Below are positions 51,985 to 61,238 of a DNA stretch of 62,866 bases, in pieces (positions within the stretch are counted from its first letter, which is position 1; each line of letters opens with the position of its first letter). The stretch covers positions 1 through 62,866 of the forward strand of contig NZ_JADGLL010000017.1 of the NCBI RefSeq assembly GCF_015235415.1. The letters run 5' to 3'. A program made the translations under genes and the position numbers. A model generated the notes under the pieces. It worked only from the letters and a program-made list of their open reading frames with translations, searched no databases and was not told where the DNA came from. This DNA comes from Microbacterium paludicola (GTDB lineage: Bacteria; Actinomycetota; Actinomycetes; Actinomycetales; Microbacteriaceae).

Positions 51985-52336
51985 GCTCCCCTCGCTCGTT
52001 GAGCGACGCGCACAGCGAGGAGTCGAAACGGCCCAGACCGTGCCGAGGCTCGTTTCCACCGTTTCGACTCGCTTCGCTCGCTCAACGACCGGGGATGCTG
52101 CGCCCCATCCCCCCTCGCTCGTTGAGCGACGAGCGCAGCGAGGAGTCGAAACGGCCCAGACCGTGCCGAGGCTCGTTCCCCCGTCTCGACTCGCTTCGCT
52201 CGCTCAACGACCGGGAATGCTGCGCCCCATCCCCCCTCGCTCGTTGAGCGACGAGCGCAGCGAGGAGTCGAAACGGCCCAGACCGTGCCGAGGCTCGTTT
52301 CCACCGTTTCGACTCGCTTCGCTCGCTCAACGAACA
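51985..52336. repeat. Array of three compound inverted-repeat units, about 122-bp period
   Basis: Left arms begin GTTGAGCGAC at 51998, 52121 and 52243. Each is followed by GAAACGGCCCAGACCGTGCC and a right arm in the opposite orientation ending CGCTCAACGACCGG. The units are nearly identical and differ from the 11.1-kb array in the spacer. The region 51849-52345 has no gene; 51849-51984 is low-complexity GC-rich sequence with degenerate copies of the same arms. Confidence 0.9.
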
Positions 52337-52345
52337 GGCGATGGG

Positions 52346-53131
52346 CTAGAGGCCGAGGATCCAGGTCCAGGTGCCCGCCCACATCGACGTGGCGATCGCG
52401 GCGCCCGCGATCACGACGGAGATCGCGACGAGGACGGCGTCCGCCGGGCTGAGTCGGGACTGGCGCGCCCAGGTGCGCTGGCCCGGGGCTCCGAAGCCGC
52501 GGGCCTCCATCGCCGTGGCGAGCTTGGTGCCGCGCCGGATGGCGAGCACAAACAGCGCGAAGGTCTGCCCCGCGAGGCGGCGCAGCCGCCCGGTATCGGC
52601 GACGCCGCGCGCCCGGCGGGCGTGACCGAGCTCGCGCCAGTCGTCGATCAGCAGCCCGACGAGCCGCAGCCCCGCGAGCGCCCCCAGCACGAACCGCGAG
52701 GGAAGGCGGGCCAGCTGCGCGAGCGCATCCGCGAGATCCGTCGGATCCGTCGTCGCGAACAGCACAACGCTCGGCAGCGCGATCGCCATCACGCGCAGCA
52801 GGATGGCGAGGGCGAGCGCGATCGACCCGTCGCTGATCCGCAGCAGACCCCACTCGACATGCATCTGCCCGTCGGGGCGACCGTAGAGCACGGTCGCGGC
52901 CGCCGCGATCGCCGCCGCGAGCAGGATCGGCCACATCCGCGGCCACAGCTGCCGCCACGGCAGGCGCGCGAACGGCAGCAGGATCGCGGTCAGCGCGAGG
53001 GAGACACCCGCCGAGACCCAGTCGATGGACAGGATGAGCGCGACGCCGAGCACGAGCGTGGCGGCGAGCTTCGCGAGCGCGTTCACGCGCGCGAGCGGGC
53101 TGTGCCGGGCGTCGATGGCGACCAGGCTCAT
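52346..53131 (-). CDS. ykoC: ECF transporter transmembrane component (EcfT/YkoC-like)
   Basis: Membrane protein of 261 residues with about six helices. It contains the coupling helices with the two Ala-Arg-Gly motifs that contact the ATPases: ELGHARRARGV and ATAMEARGFGAPG. It connects the S component with the ATPase in a group I ECF importer. Its start overlaps the ATPase stop (ATGA). With the riboswitch-controlled S component upstream it belongs to a thiamine-related YkoEDC-type importer. Confidence 0.9.
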   Translation of the reverse strand: MSLVAIDARHSPLARVNALAKLAATLVLGVALILSIDWVSAGVSLALTAILLPFARLPWRQLWPRMWPILLAAAIAAAATVLYGRPDGQMHVEWGLLRISDGSIALALAILLRVMAIALPSVVLFATTDPTDLADALAQLARLPSRFVLGALAGLRLVGLLIDDWRELGHARRARGVADTGRLRRLAGQTFALFVLAIRRGTKLATAMEARGFGAPGQRTWARQSRLSPADAVLVAISVVIAGAAIATSMWAGTWTWILGL

Positions 53132-54663
53132 GACACCGCCCCCGTCTGCGCGGGCGCCGCGAGCGACAGGATGTCGTCCGCCAGCGCATCGACGAGGGGA
53201 CGGTCATGCGTCACACACACCACCGCGGCCCCGCTCGCGCGGACGTCGTCCAGCAGTGACGCGAGCTCGCGCCAGGTGCGGGCGTCCTGCCCGTAGGTCG
53301 GCTCGTCGAGCACCAGCATCCGCGGCCGGGTCGCGAGCATCGCGGCGACCGTCAGCCGGCGCTTCTCGCCGCCCGAGAGCGTGAACGGGTTCACCGCGGC
53401 CAGCCGCGCGAGCCCGAGGCGCTCGAGCAGCGGCTCGATGCGCGCGGCGACAGCGGCGTCGTCGAGGCCCAGCGCGCGCGGCCCGACGGCGAGCTCGTCG
53501 CGGACGGTCGCGGTGAGCAGCTGATGCTCGGGCGACTGGAAGACCATCCCGATCCGCGTGAGCAGGTCGCGCGACGACCAGGCATGGGGCGAGTCGCCGG
53601 CCGTCGGCTGCCGCCCACGGCGTCGGCGGGCACCCGGATCCCCGGATGCCGCCAGCGCGGCCGTGGCCGCGACCTCGCCCGCCACCGGGGCGAGCAGGCC
53701 CGCGAGCGTGAGCGCGAGGGTCGACTTTCCCGCGCCGTTGGGCCCGGTGATCGCGAGCAGCCTGCCGCTGCGGACAGCGGCCTCGATTCCCGACGCGGCG
53801 ACGACGGCCTCGCGCGCACCGAACGGGCGGCGGCCGACGGCGAGGTCGTCGAGGGTCAGCAGGTCTTCCGCCTCGCCGGCCACCGGGGTGCGCGAAACGC
53901 GCGGCGTGACACCCGGAACCCACACCCCCGCCTCTGTGAGGGATGCCGCGTGCCCGCGGAAGACGTCGTCCGGCCGCCCGTCGGCGACGACCTCGCCGCC
54001 CGCGCCGAGCACGATGACCCGGTCGACGTGCGGCGCCCAGGCGTCGACGCGGTGCTCGACCACCACGAGCGTCGCGCCCGTGGCCGCGGCCGAGCGCACG
54101 ACCGCGTCGCGCACCTCGGTCACGCCCTCCGGATCCAGATTCGCGGTCGGCTCGTCGAGAAGCAGCAGTCCGGGCCGCATCGCGAGGGCCCCGGCGAGCG
54201 CGAGGCGCTGCTTCTGACCGCCCGAGAGCGCGGTCGTCGACCGGTCGAGCGGCACGTCGAGCCCGACCGCCTCGAGCGCTGCCGGTACCCGCCGCCAGAT
54301 CTCCTCGCGCGGGACGCCGAGGTTCTCGCACCCGAAGGCGACGTCGTCGCCGACGCGCGCGAGGACTACCTGGGCGTCGGGGTCCTGCAGCACAAGCCCC
54401 GCACGCCCGCGGGCCTCCGCCGCGGCGAGGCCGTCGATCGTCAGCGCGCCGGTGCTCTCGCCGTCCTCCTCGTCGCCGAGCACGCCGGCGAGGCCGCGGA
54501 GCAGCGTGGACTTCCCGGATCCGCTCGCCCCGAGCAGCAGGATGCGCTCGCCCGGCTCGATCCGCAGGTCCACCCCGCGCAGCGCCCAGCGCGAGCGCCC
54601 CGCGTGCCGCCACCCCCAGCCGCGCGCCTCGACGCGGGCGGGGGTGACGTCACGTGCGGTCAC
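53128..54663 (-). CDS. ykoD: ECF transporter ATPase, two fused ABC domains (YkoD-like)
   Basis: Cytoplasmic ATPase of 511 residues made of two ABC domains. Domain 1: LLLGASGSGKSTL, LSGGQKQRLA and LLLLDEPTANLD. Domain 2: ITGPNGAGKSTLA, LSGGEKRRLT and LVLDEPTYGQD. Both sites have intact Walker A, signature and Walker B glutamate. In separate-gene systems these would be EcfA1 and EcfA2. The GTG at 54663 overlaps the S-component stop (GTGA); the long open frame upstream of it is an antisense shadow. It powers uptake of the thiamine-related vitamin or precursor. Confidence 0.9.
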   Translation of the reverse strand: MTARDVTPARVEARGWGWRHAGRSRWALRGVDLRIEPGERILLLGASGSGKSTLLRGLAGVLGDEEDGESTGALTIDGLAAAEARGRAGLVLQDPDAQVVLARVGDDVAFGCENLGVPREEIWRRVPAALEAVGLDVPLDRSTTALSGGQKQRLALAGALAMRPGLLLLDEPTANLDPEGVTEVRDAVVRSAAATGATLVVVEHRVDAWAPHVDRVIVLGAGGEVVADGRPDDVFRGHAASLTEAGVWVPGVTPRVSRTPVAGEAEDLLTLDDLAVGRRPFGAREAVVAASGIEAAVRSGRLLAITGPNGAGKSTLALTLAGLLAPVAGEVAATAALAASGDPGARRRRGRQPTAGDSPHAWSSRDLLTRIGMVFQSPEHQLLTATVRDELAVGPRALGLDDAAVAARIEPLLERLGLARLAAVNPFTLSGGEKRRLTVAAMLATRPRMLVLDEPTYGQDARTWRELASLLDDVRASGAAVVCVTHDRPLVDALADDILSLAAPAQTGAVS

Positions 54664-55304
54664 GCGGCGTCGGATCCGACAGCGCGGGCTTCCCGCCCCG
54701 CCGCGAAGCGATCGAGCGCGCCGGTCGCGGCGAGGGCGCGGACGATCACCCACGACAGCAGACCGGCGATGACGACGCCCGACACGATGGCGGACACGAA
54801 GTAGACCGCGCGCGCCTCGAACGCCAGCGCGGCGACCGAGGAGAAGTTCGTGTCGAGCACGGCGACCGCGACGCCGGCGAGCGCCCCCGAGGTGAGCGCG
54901 CCGAGCAGACGCCAGTTGGCGTAGAGCAGCAGCGCGAAGCCGAGCTCGGCCGCGACACCCTGGACGAGGCCCCAGACCAAGGTCAGGAAGGCCCACTGGG
55001 TGCCGAGCGCCATCGACACCACGGCGGCCACGACCTCGGTGAAGAGCGCGGCGCCGGGCTTGCGGATGACGAGCCCGCCGAGCACGCCGGCGAAGAGCCA
55101 GCCGCCGGCGAGGAGGCCCGAGAGCCCCGGGGTGAATGCGAGCAGACTGTCGAGGCCCGGCCAGGCGAGGCCCCACAGCCAGAAGACGACACCGGCGGCG
55201 ACGCCGATGACGCTGGCGACGACGATGTCGACGACGCGCCAGGTGCGGCGGCCCGACGGCTTTGTGGTGTCCTTGGCGATGGACGCAGACGTGGACGTGT
55301 TCAT
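54660..55304 (-). CDS. ykoE: ECF transporter S component, YkoE-like (thiamine/HMP)
   Basis: Substrate-binding membrane subunit of 214 residues with about five to six helices. RTWRVVDIVVASVIGVAAGV, GGLVIRKPGAALFTEVVAA and VWGLVQGVAAELGFALLLY are characteristic of YkoE. YkoE-YkoD-YkoC imports thiamine or its pyrimidine precursor HMP, and the TPP riboswitch just upstream supports that role strongly. The ATG at 55304 is preceded by GGAGGAGAG. It is the first gene of the three-gene operon. Confidence 0.93.
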   Translation of the reverse strand: MNTSTSASIAKDTTKPSGRRTWRVVDIVVASVIGVAAGVVFWLWGLAWPGLDSLLAFTPGLSGLLAGGWLFAGVLGGLVIRKPGAALFTEVVAAVVSMALGTQWAFLTLVWGLVQGVAAELGFALLLYANWRLLGALTSGALAGVAVAVLDTNFSSVAALAFEARAVYFVSAIVSGVVIAGLLSWVIVRALAATGALDRFAAGREARAVGSDAA

Positions 55305-55311
55305 CTCTCTC

Positions 55312-55398
55312 CTCCCTGCGCCGGCATGATCCGGGTCAGGTTCGACGGTCGAAGCGCGGTTCGCTTCCTCTCAGCCCGGCTCGCCGGACTCCCGTGGT
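55312..55398 (-). promoter_or_regulatory. TPP riboswitch (THI element)
   Basis: On the minus strand the leader reads GGGCTGAGAGG, then GAACCTGACCCGGATCATGC and CGGCGCAGGGAGG, the hallmark sequences of the thiamine-pyrophosphate aptamer. The final GGGAGG is also the ribosome binding site of ykoE, 8 nt further on, so TPP binding should block translation initiation. Confidence 0.95.
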
Positions 55399-55486
55399 GT
55401 TGGTGGAGATTCTATGACCAGCGCGGCGCGCTCGCTGACCAGCGGATCTCCGGCAACTCCCGGGCATCCGCAGGTACCGTAATCGG

Positions 55487-57181
55487 GTGGCCCCCGACGA
55501 ACTCCCCCCGCGCGGCGCGCTCGATGCGAGCGCCGCAGGCGACGCGGCGCCCACGCGCGCCGCGGAGACCGCCGACGATGCGACCGCGCGCCGCGAGCCG
55601 GCAGCACCGGATGACGCCCTCGGCGCGACCCAGGCGCTCGATGTCGCCGGGCTGATCGAGCTCGAGAAGCGCGCGATCCGGCGGGCGGTGTCGGCCGACG
55701 AGCTCGACCCGCAGCCCCAGCCCATGCCCGGCGGACGTCGCGCGCGCCGCGAGACGGCGATCGTGATCGAGGCGCTCGGCCTCGAGAACCCGGCCCCGAA
55801 GGCATCCGGATCCCCCGCGCCACGGCCCGAGCCGGTCGCGCTGACGACCGCCGCGCTCGCGTGGGTCGATCCGGCCGCGATCGCGGCGCGCCCCGCGCCG
55901 GCGGCCCTCAGCACCTCGCCGCACGTTCCCGCCACCGCCGACCTGCTGCCGCCCGTGCGCGACGGCCGCCGCGCATCGGTGGCCGCGCCGCTGCTGACGG
56001 CAGGCGCGCTGGCGATCGCCTACGTCGCCGGCTGCGCGCTGTGGCCGCTCGGCGCGGTGGAGCCCACCGTGGCCGAGGCGACCGTGCAGCCCGCCGCGGG
56101 CAAGCCGCTGGGCGTGACGTGGCCCGTCGACGGCTCGGCCGCCCTCGGCGCCGAAGGCCTCGGCACCGTCGCCGCCTCGGGTGAGGCGGCAGCTCCCATG
56201 GCGAGCATCACGAAGCTCGTCACCGCGATGATGATCCTCGAGAAGGCGCCGCTCGGCGTCGGCGAGGACGGCCCGTCCTACTCGTTCACGGCCGAGGACA
56301 GCCAGCTCTACTGGCAGTACCGGTACCAGAACGAGTCAGCGCTGGATGTGCCGATCGACGGCACGCTCACCGAGCGCCAGCTGCTCGAGGGCATCCTTGT
56401 CGGCTCCGCCAACAACTACGTCGACCGGCTCACGACCGAGCTGTGGGGCTCGAAGGACGCGTTCGTGCTGGCCGTGCCGGAGTGGCTCGAGGCGCACGGG
56501 CTCTCCGGGATCACGATGGTGGATCCGAGCGGCATCGACCCCGAGAACACCGCCACCCCCGCGGCGCTGATCAAGCTCGCGAGCGCGGCGATGGCCGATC
56601 CGATCATCGCCGACATCGTCGCCATGCCCGAGATCGATCTCCCCGGCGCGGGCAAGGTCGAGAACACGAACCCCCTGCTCGGCGAGCCGGGCGTCGCCGG
56701 CATCAAGACCGGCACGCTTCTGGACGGCTGGCAGGAGCAGTGGAACCTGCTCACCGCGAAGGACATCACCCTCGGCCAGACCACGGTGCGCGTCTACGCG
56801 GCCGTGCTCGGGCAGCCGGATGAGGAGGGCCGCGAGGTCGTGAGCCGCACGCTGCTGGATCAGGCGGAACAGTCGCTGCAGACGAGCCCGTCGGTCACGG
56901 CCGGCACCACGATCGCGACCGTCACCACCGAGTGGGGCGAAAGCGCCGAGGTCGTCACGACCCGGGACGCCTCGGTCATCCTGTGGGACGGCGGTCTTCC
57001 CGCGATCGAGTCGGAGTACGACATCGAGGTCGGCCTCGCCGACGGTGCCAACGTGGGCGAGTTCACCGCCACGGGCCCGTTCGACTCGACGAGCATCCCG
57101 CTCGCGCTCGAGGGCGACATCGCCGGCCCCGACCTGATCTGGCGCCTCACCCACCCTCTGGAGCTGTTCGGGCTCCAGTAG
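55487..57181 (+). CDS. D-alanyl-D-alanine carboxypeptidase (penicillin-binding protein)
   Basis: Serine peptidase of 564 residues acting on cell-wall peptides. A long Ala/Pro/Glu-rich cytoplasmic N-terminus (1 to about 160) and one membrane segment (about 165-187) precede the catalytic domain, which has ASITK (S240, K243), SAN (S307-N309) and KTG (K407-G409). The C-terminal ~110 residues form an extra domain (TTRDASVILWDGG). Most DacA-like enzymes have a short signal peptide, so the long cytoplasmic tail is unusual and could receive regulatory signals. The GTG at 55487 lies 6 nt after TACCGT. It ends at a strong bidirectional terminator. Confidence 0.9.
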   Translation: MAPDELPPRGALDASAAGDAAPTRAAETADDATARREPAAPDDALGATQALDVAGLIELEKRAIRRAVSADELDPQPQPMPGGRRARRETAIVIEALGLENPAPKASGSPAPRPEPVALTTAALAWVDPAAIAARPAPAALSTSPHVPATADLLPPVRDGRRASVAAPLLTAGALAIAYVAGCALWPLGAVEPTVAEATVQPAAGKPLGVTWPVDGSAALGAEGLGTVAASGEAAAPMASITKLVTAMMILEKAPLGVGEDGPSYSFTAEDSQLYWQYRYQNESALDVPIDGTLTERQLLEGILVGSANNYVDRLTTELWGSKDAFVLAVPEWLEAHGLSGITMVDPSGIDPENTATPAALIKLASAAMADPIIADIVAMPEIDLPGAGKVENTNPLLGEPGVAGIKTGTLLDGWQEQWNLLTAKDITLGQTTVRVYAAVLGQPDEEGREVVSRTLLDQAEQSLQTSPSVTAGTTIATVTTEWGESAEVVTTRDASVILWDGGLPAIESEYDIEVGLADGANVGEFTATGPFDSTSIPLALEGDIAGPDLIWRLTHPLELFGLQ

Positions 57182-57193
57182 GACCGGGAACGA

Positions 57194-57227
57194 CGAAGGG
57201 GCGACTCCATCCGGAGTCGCCCCTTCG
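57194..57227. terminator. Strong bidirectional terminator between convergent genes
   Basis: Perfect 15-bp stem (57194-57208 with 57213-57227) and a 4-nt ATCC loop. It starts 13 nt after the carboxypeptidase stop and ends 11 nt before the ABC exporter stop on the other strand. Confidence 0.9.
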
Positions 57228-57237
57228 CTGTGCGGCG

Positions 57238-59355
57238 TCAAGCCGTGTCGGGACCGACGGAAGCCGCGTCGGCGGGCGCACCGGCGGCGGCCGGGACGTC
57301 GACCGCGCCCGTCGCCGTGGAGACCTCCTGCGCCTCGACGGCGTCGAGGTCGACCGCGGCGTGCTCGAACTGCGACTGGTACAGGCGCCAGTAGGCGCCC
57401 TCGCGGCCGATCAGCTCGTCGTGCGTTCCCTGCTCGACGATGTCGCCGTGCTCCATCACCAGGATGAGGTCGGCGTCGCGGATCGTCGACAGACGGTGCG
57501 CGATCACAAACGAGGTGCGCCCCTGACGCAGCGCCGCCATCGCGTGCTGCAGCAGCTGCTCGGTGCGGGTGTCGACCGAGCTCGTCGCCTCGTCCAGGAT
57601 GAGCACGCTCGGCCGGGAGACGAACGCGCGCGCGATCGTGATCAGCTGGCGCTCGCCCGCCGACACGTTCGCCGCGTCCTCCTCGAGCACCGTGTCGTAG
57701 CCCTCCGGCAGGGTGTGGACGAAGCGGTCGACGTAGGTCGCCTTCGCGGCCTCCATCACCTCGTCGTCCGTCGCCGACTGGCGGCCGTAGCGGATGTTCT
57801 CGCGGATCGTGCCCGAGAACAGCCACGGGTCCTGCAGCACCATGCCGGCGCGCTCGCGCACGTCGTGCCTTGTCATCTTCGAGATGTCCTGCCCGTCGAG
57901 CAGGATCTGACCGCCGTCGAGCTCGTAGAACCGCATGATGAGGTTCACGAGCGTCGTCTTGCCGGCACCGGTCGGGCCGACGATCGCGACCGTCTGCCCC
58001 GGCTCGACCCGGAACGACAGGTCGCGGATCAGCGGCTGCTCCGGCGTGTACGAGAACGAGACGTTGCGGAACTCGATCACGCCGCGCCCGTCTGGCGCGG
58101 TCGGTGCGTCCTCGGCATCCGGATCCTGCTCGTCCTCGTCGAGCAGCTCGAACACCCGCTCGGCCGACGCGGTTCCCGACATGACCGCGCTGGTCATGCC
58201 GCCGAGCTCCATGAGGGGCTGGGTGAACTGCTGCGAGTACTGCACGAACGCCTGCACGTCGCCGATGCGCAGCTGCCCGCTCGCCACCATCACGCCGCCG
58301 AGCACGGCGATGCCGGCATAGGTGAGCGATCCGATGAACTGCACGCCCGGCATCATCAGGCCCGAGAAGAACTGCGCCCGGAACGCCGCGTCGAACAGCT
58401 CGTCGTTCTCGGCGTCGAACGCCTGCTCGTTGGCCTTCTCGCGGCCGTAGACCTTCACCAGGGCGTGGCCGGAGAACGCCTCCTCGACGCGCGCGTTGAG
58501 GCGGCCGACCTTCGCCCACTGAAGCTGGAACGCCTTCTGCGAGCGCGGGCCGATGACGCCGAAGATGACGCCCATCAGCGGCAGCGCGACGAGGGCGACA
58601 AGCGCCAGCTGCCAGGAGATCGTGAACATCATGATCAGCACGCCGACCACGGTGAGGATCGACGTGACCGCGCCCGACAGCGACTGCTGCAGGGTGTTCG
58701 TCATGTTGTCGATGTCGTTCGTGACGCGCGAGATCAGGTCGCCGCGCTGCACCTTGTCGAAGTACGACAGGGGAAGGCGGTTGATCTTCGCCTCGACGCG
58801 CTCGCGCACGCGCCACATGGTGCGGACCATGATCACGTTGATCACGTAGCCCTGCACCCACTGCAGCAGCGAGGAGACGACGTACAGGGCGAGCACCCAC
58901 ACGATGACGCCGCGCAGCGCCATGAAGTCGATGCCGGCGCCGACCTCGAAGTGGTGCATCGCCGCGATCGTGTTGGCGAGGTCGGCCTGCCCCGCGGCGC
59001 GCAGCGCCTCGACGACCTGCTCCTGCGTCGTGCCGGCGGGGAACTGCGATCCCACCGTCAGCGACATGACGCCCTCGAACACGAGGTTCGTCGCCTCGCC
59101 GAGCACCCGCGGCGCGATGATCGACAGCACGACGCCGACGGCGCCGAGCAGCATCACCAGGCCGAAGACCCACTTGTACGGCCCCAGCAGTCCGATGAAC
59201 CGGGCGAAGCTGCGCCCGAGATCCTTCGGCTTGCCGGGCGGCGGGGCATCCCATCCGCCGCCGTCCTGCCGCGCCTTCTCGGCGAGCTCGGCCTCGATGC
59301 GGGCCTGCTCGTCGTCTGCCGCCTCGTCCGGCGTGCGGTCGGTCACGGCGCTCAT
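57238..59355 (-). CDS. ABC exporter half-transporter, subunit 2 (canonical Walker B, altered signature)
   Basis: Membrane ABC protein of 705 residues: an N-terminal membrane domain (six helices, about 60-390) and a nucleotide-binding domain with GPTGAGKTTLV, Walker B VLILDEATSSVD with catalytic Glu, and H-loop VIAHRLST. Its signature is VSAGERQ rather than LSGGQ. This complements the neighbour, which has a normal signature but lacks the catalytic Glu, as in heterodimeric exporters such as TM287/288. An Ala/Val-rich tail of ~40 residues follows. The start overlaps the stop of the partner gene (ATGA). Drug, lipid or peptide export is plausible; the substrate is unknown. Confidence 0.93.
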   Translation of the reverse strand: MSAVTDRTPDEAADDEQARIEAELAEKARQDGGGWDAPPPGKPKDLGRSFARFIGLLGPYKWVFGLVMLLGAVGVVLSIIAPRVLGEATNLVFEGVMSLTVGSQFPAGTTQEQVVEALRAAGQADLANTIAAMHHFEVGAGIDFMALRGVIVWVLALYVVSSLLQWVQGYVINVIMVRTMWRVRERVEAKINRLPLSYFDKVQRGDLISRVTNDIDNMTNTLQQSLSGAVTSILTVVGVLIMMFTISWQLALVALVALPLMGVIFGVIGPRSQKAFQLQWAKVGRLNARVEEAFSGHALVKVYGREKANEQAFDAENDELFDAAFRAQFFSGLMMPGVQFIGSLTYAGIAVLGGVMVASGQLRIGDVQAFVQYSQQFTQPLMELGGMTSAVMSGTASAERVFELLDEDEQDPDAEDAPTAPDGRGVIEFRNVSFSYTPEQPLIRDLSFRVEPGQTVAIVGPTGAGKTTLVNLIMRFYELDGGQILLDGQDISKMTRHDVRERAGMVLQDPWLFSGTIRENIRYGRQSATDDEVMEAAKATYVDRFVHTLPEGYDTVLEEDAANVSAGERQLITIARAFVSRPSVLILDEATSSVDTRTEQLLQHAMAALRQGRTSFVIAHRLSTIRDADLILVMEHGDIVEQGTHDELIGREGAYWRLYQSQFEHAAVDLDAVEAQEVSTATGAVDVPAAAGAPADAASVGPDTA

Positions 59356-61079
59356 GCCTTCGCCCCCAGCTGCGAGTCGACGATCTCGCGGTATGTCTCG
59401 CTGCTCTCGAACAGCTCCTGATGGGTGCCGATGCCCGCCACGCGGCCGTCCTCGAGCACGAGGATGCGGTCGGCGTCGGTGATCGTCGAGACGCGCTGCG
59501 CCACGACGATCTTGGTGATGTGCGGAAGCTCACGCCACAGCGCCTGCCGCAGACGGGCGTCGGTGGTGAGGTCGAGCGCCGAGAACGAGTCGTCGAACAC
59601 GAGGATGTCCGGCCGGCTCACGATCGCCCGCGCGATCGCGAGGCGCTGGCGCTGACCGCCCGACACGTTGGTGCCGCCCTGCACGATCGGCTCGTCCAGC
59701 CCCTTCGGCTTCTCGCGCACGAAGTCTGCCGCCTGCGCGATCTCGAGCGCCTCCCACAGCTCCTCATCGGTGGCGTCCTCGCGCCCGAACCGGAGGTTCG
59801 AGGCGATCGTGCCCGTGAACAGGAACGGCCGCTGCGGCACGAGCCCGATGCCGTTCCACAGCGTCTCGAGGTCGGCCTCGCGCACGTCGACGCCGTGCAC
59901 CCGCACGGTGCCGCCCGTCGCGTCGAACAGTCGCGGGATCAGGTTGACGAGCGTCGTCTTGCCAGCGCCGGTCGACCCGATGATCGCCACGGTCTCGCCC
60001 GGTGCGGCGCGGAAGCTCACTCCGTCGATGACGGGCTCGTCGGCCCCGGGGTACGTGAACGACACGTTCTCGAGCTCCACCGAGCCGGGGCTCGGCATCG
60101 TCGTGACCGGCTGCGCGGGGCGCTTCAGCGAGCTGTCGACCGCCAGGACCTCGCCCACGCGGTCGGCCGACACGGCCGCGCGCGGGATCATGATCGTCAT
60201 GAACGTCGCCATCATCACGCCGCCGAGGATCTGACCGACGTACTGCATGAAGGCGAACAGGGTGCCGATCTCGGTGTTGCCGTCGTTCACCTCGAACGCG
60301 CCGAACCACACCACTCCCACGACCGTGACGTTCAGCACGAGCATCACGAGCGGGAACAGCAGCACGAACAGCGAGCCGACCTTGCGGCCGACGAGGGTGA
60401 TCCCGTCGTTCGCCTCGCGGAAGCGCTCCTCCTCGATGTCCTCGCGGACGAACGCGCGGACAACGCGCACGCCGGTGAGCTGCTCGCGCAGGATGCGGTT
60501 CACGCCGTCGAGCTTCGCCTGCATGCTGCGGAACAGCGGAACCATGCGGGAGATGATGAGGCCGGCGACGACGAGCAGCACAGGCACGGCGACGCCGATG
60601 ATCCAGCTGAGGCCGACGTCCTGGCGGATCGCCATGATGATGCCGCCGATCGCGAGCATCGGCGCCTGCACCAGCATCGTGGCGCCCATCATCGCGAGCA
60701 TCTGGATCTGCTGCACGTCGTTCGTGTTGCGGGTGATGAGGGATCCGGATCCGAACTGCGACACCTCGCGCTCGGAGAACGAGCTGACCTTGGTGAACAC
60801 GTCGCGGCGGATGTCGCGACCGGTGGCCATCGCCGAGCGTGCCGCGCAGGCGGTGGCGATGATCGAGGCCACGATCTGGCCGAACGAGACGGCGAGCATC
60901 GCGAGCCCGGTGCGGATGATGAAGCCGGTGTCGCCGTTGGCGACTCCCTCGTCGATGATGTCGGCGTTGAGGGACGGAAGGTAGAGCGCGGCGAGGGCCG
61001 CGGCGAACTGGAACACGAGCACGCCGGCGAGGAGCCATCGGTAGCGCAGGAGATAACGGAAAAGGAGCTTGCCGAGCAC
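59352..61079 (-). CDS. ABC exporter half-transporter, subunit 1 (degenerate catalytic site)
   Basis: Membrane ABC protein of 575 residues with six helices (about 15-310) and a nucleotide-binding domain: IGSTGAGKTTLV, signature VSGGQRQRLA, Walker B ILVFDDSFSALD, in which Asp replaces the catalytic Glu, and VVAQRVSTI, where Gln replaces the H-loop His. The combination shows that this is the inactive-site partner of a heterodimer with the downstream gene. The GTG at 61079 has GGAGG 5 nt upstream. It is divergent from the histidine kinase gene at 61262. Confidence 0.93.
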   Translation of the reverse strand: MLGKLLFRYLLRYRWLLAGVLVFQFAAALAALYLPSLNADIIDEGVANGDTGFIIRTGLAMLAVSFGQIVASIIATACAARSAMATGRDIRRDVFTKVSSFSEREVSQFGSGSLITRNTNDVQQIQMLAMMGATMLVQAPMLAIGGIIMAIRQDVGLSWIIGVAVPVLLVVAGLIISRMVPLFRSMQAKLDGVNRILREQLTGVRVVRAFVREDIEEERFREANDGITLVGRKVGSLFVLLFPLVMLVLNVTVVGVVWFGAFEVNDGNTEIGTLFAFMQYVGQILGGVMMATFMTIMIPRAAVSADRVGEVLAVDSSLKRPAQPVTTMPSPGSVELENVSFTYPGADEPVIDGVSFRAAPGETVAIIGSTGAGKTTLVNLIPRLFDATGGTVRVHGVDVREADLETLWNGIGLVPQRPFLFTGTIASNLRFGREDATDEELWEALEIAQAADFVREKPKGLDEPIVQGGTNVSGGQRQRLAIARAIVSRPDILVFDDSFSALDLTTDARLRQALWRELPHITKIVVAQRVSTITDADRILVLEDGRVAGIGTHQELFESSETYREIVDSQLGAKA

Positions 61080-61203
61080 GGGGCCTCCAGGGACGGGATC
61101 GCGCGCTGGGGCGCGCGCGAGGACGGCTCGACTCTGCCACCCCCATCCGACATTCCTCCACTGCGGGGGCCCGCTGTCCGCTGAAGGCGGAATCCGCGGG
61201 GTC

Positions 61204-61238
61204 GGACCCGCTCCCCGGGAGCCGGACCGAGCGGGTCC
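61204..61238. promoter_or_regulatory. Inverted repeat in divergent promoter region
   Basis: Perfect 10-bp stem GGACCCGCTC/GAGCGGGTCC with a 15-nt spacer, ending 11 bp before the -10-like TAACGT of the histidine kinase gene. Its place, upstream of the expected transcription start, suits a protein-binding site. The rest of 61080-61261 shows no gene. Confidence 0.4.
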
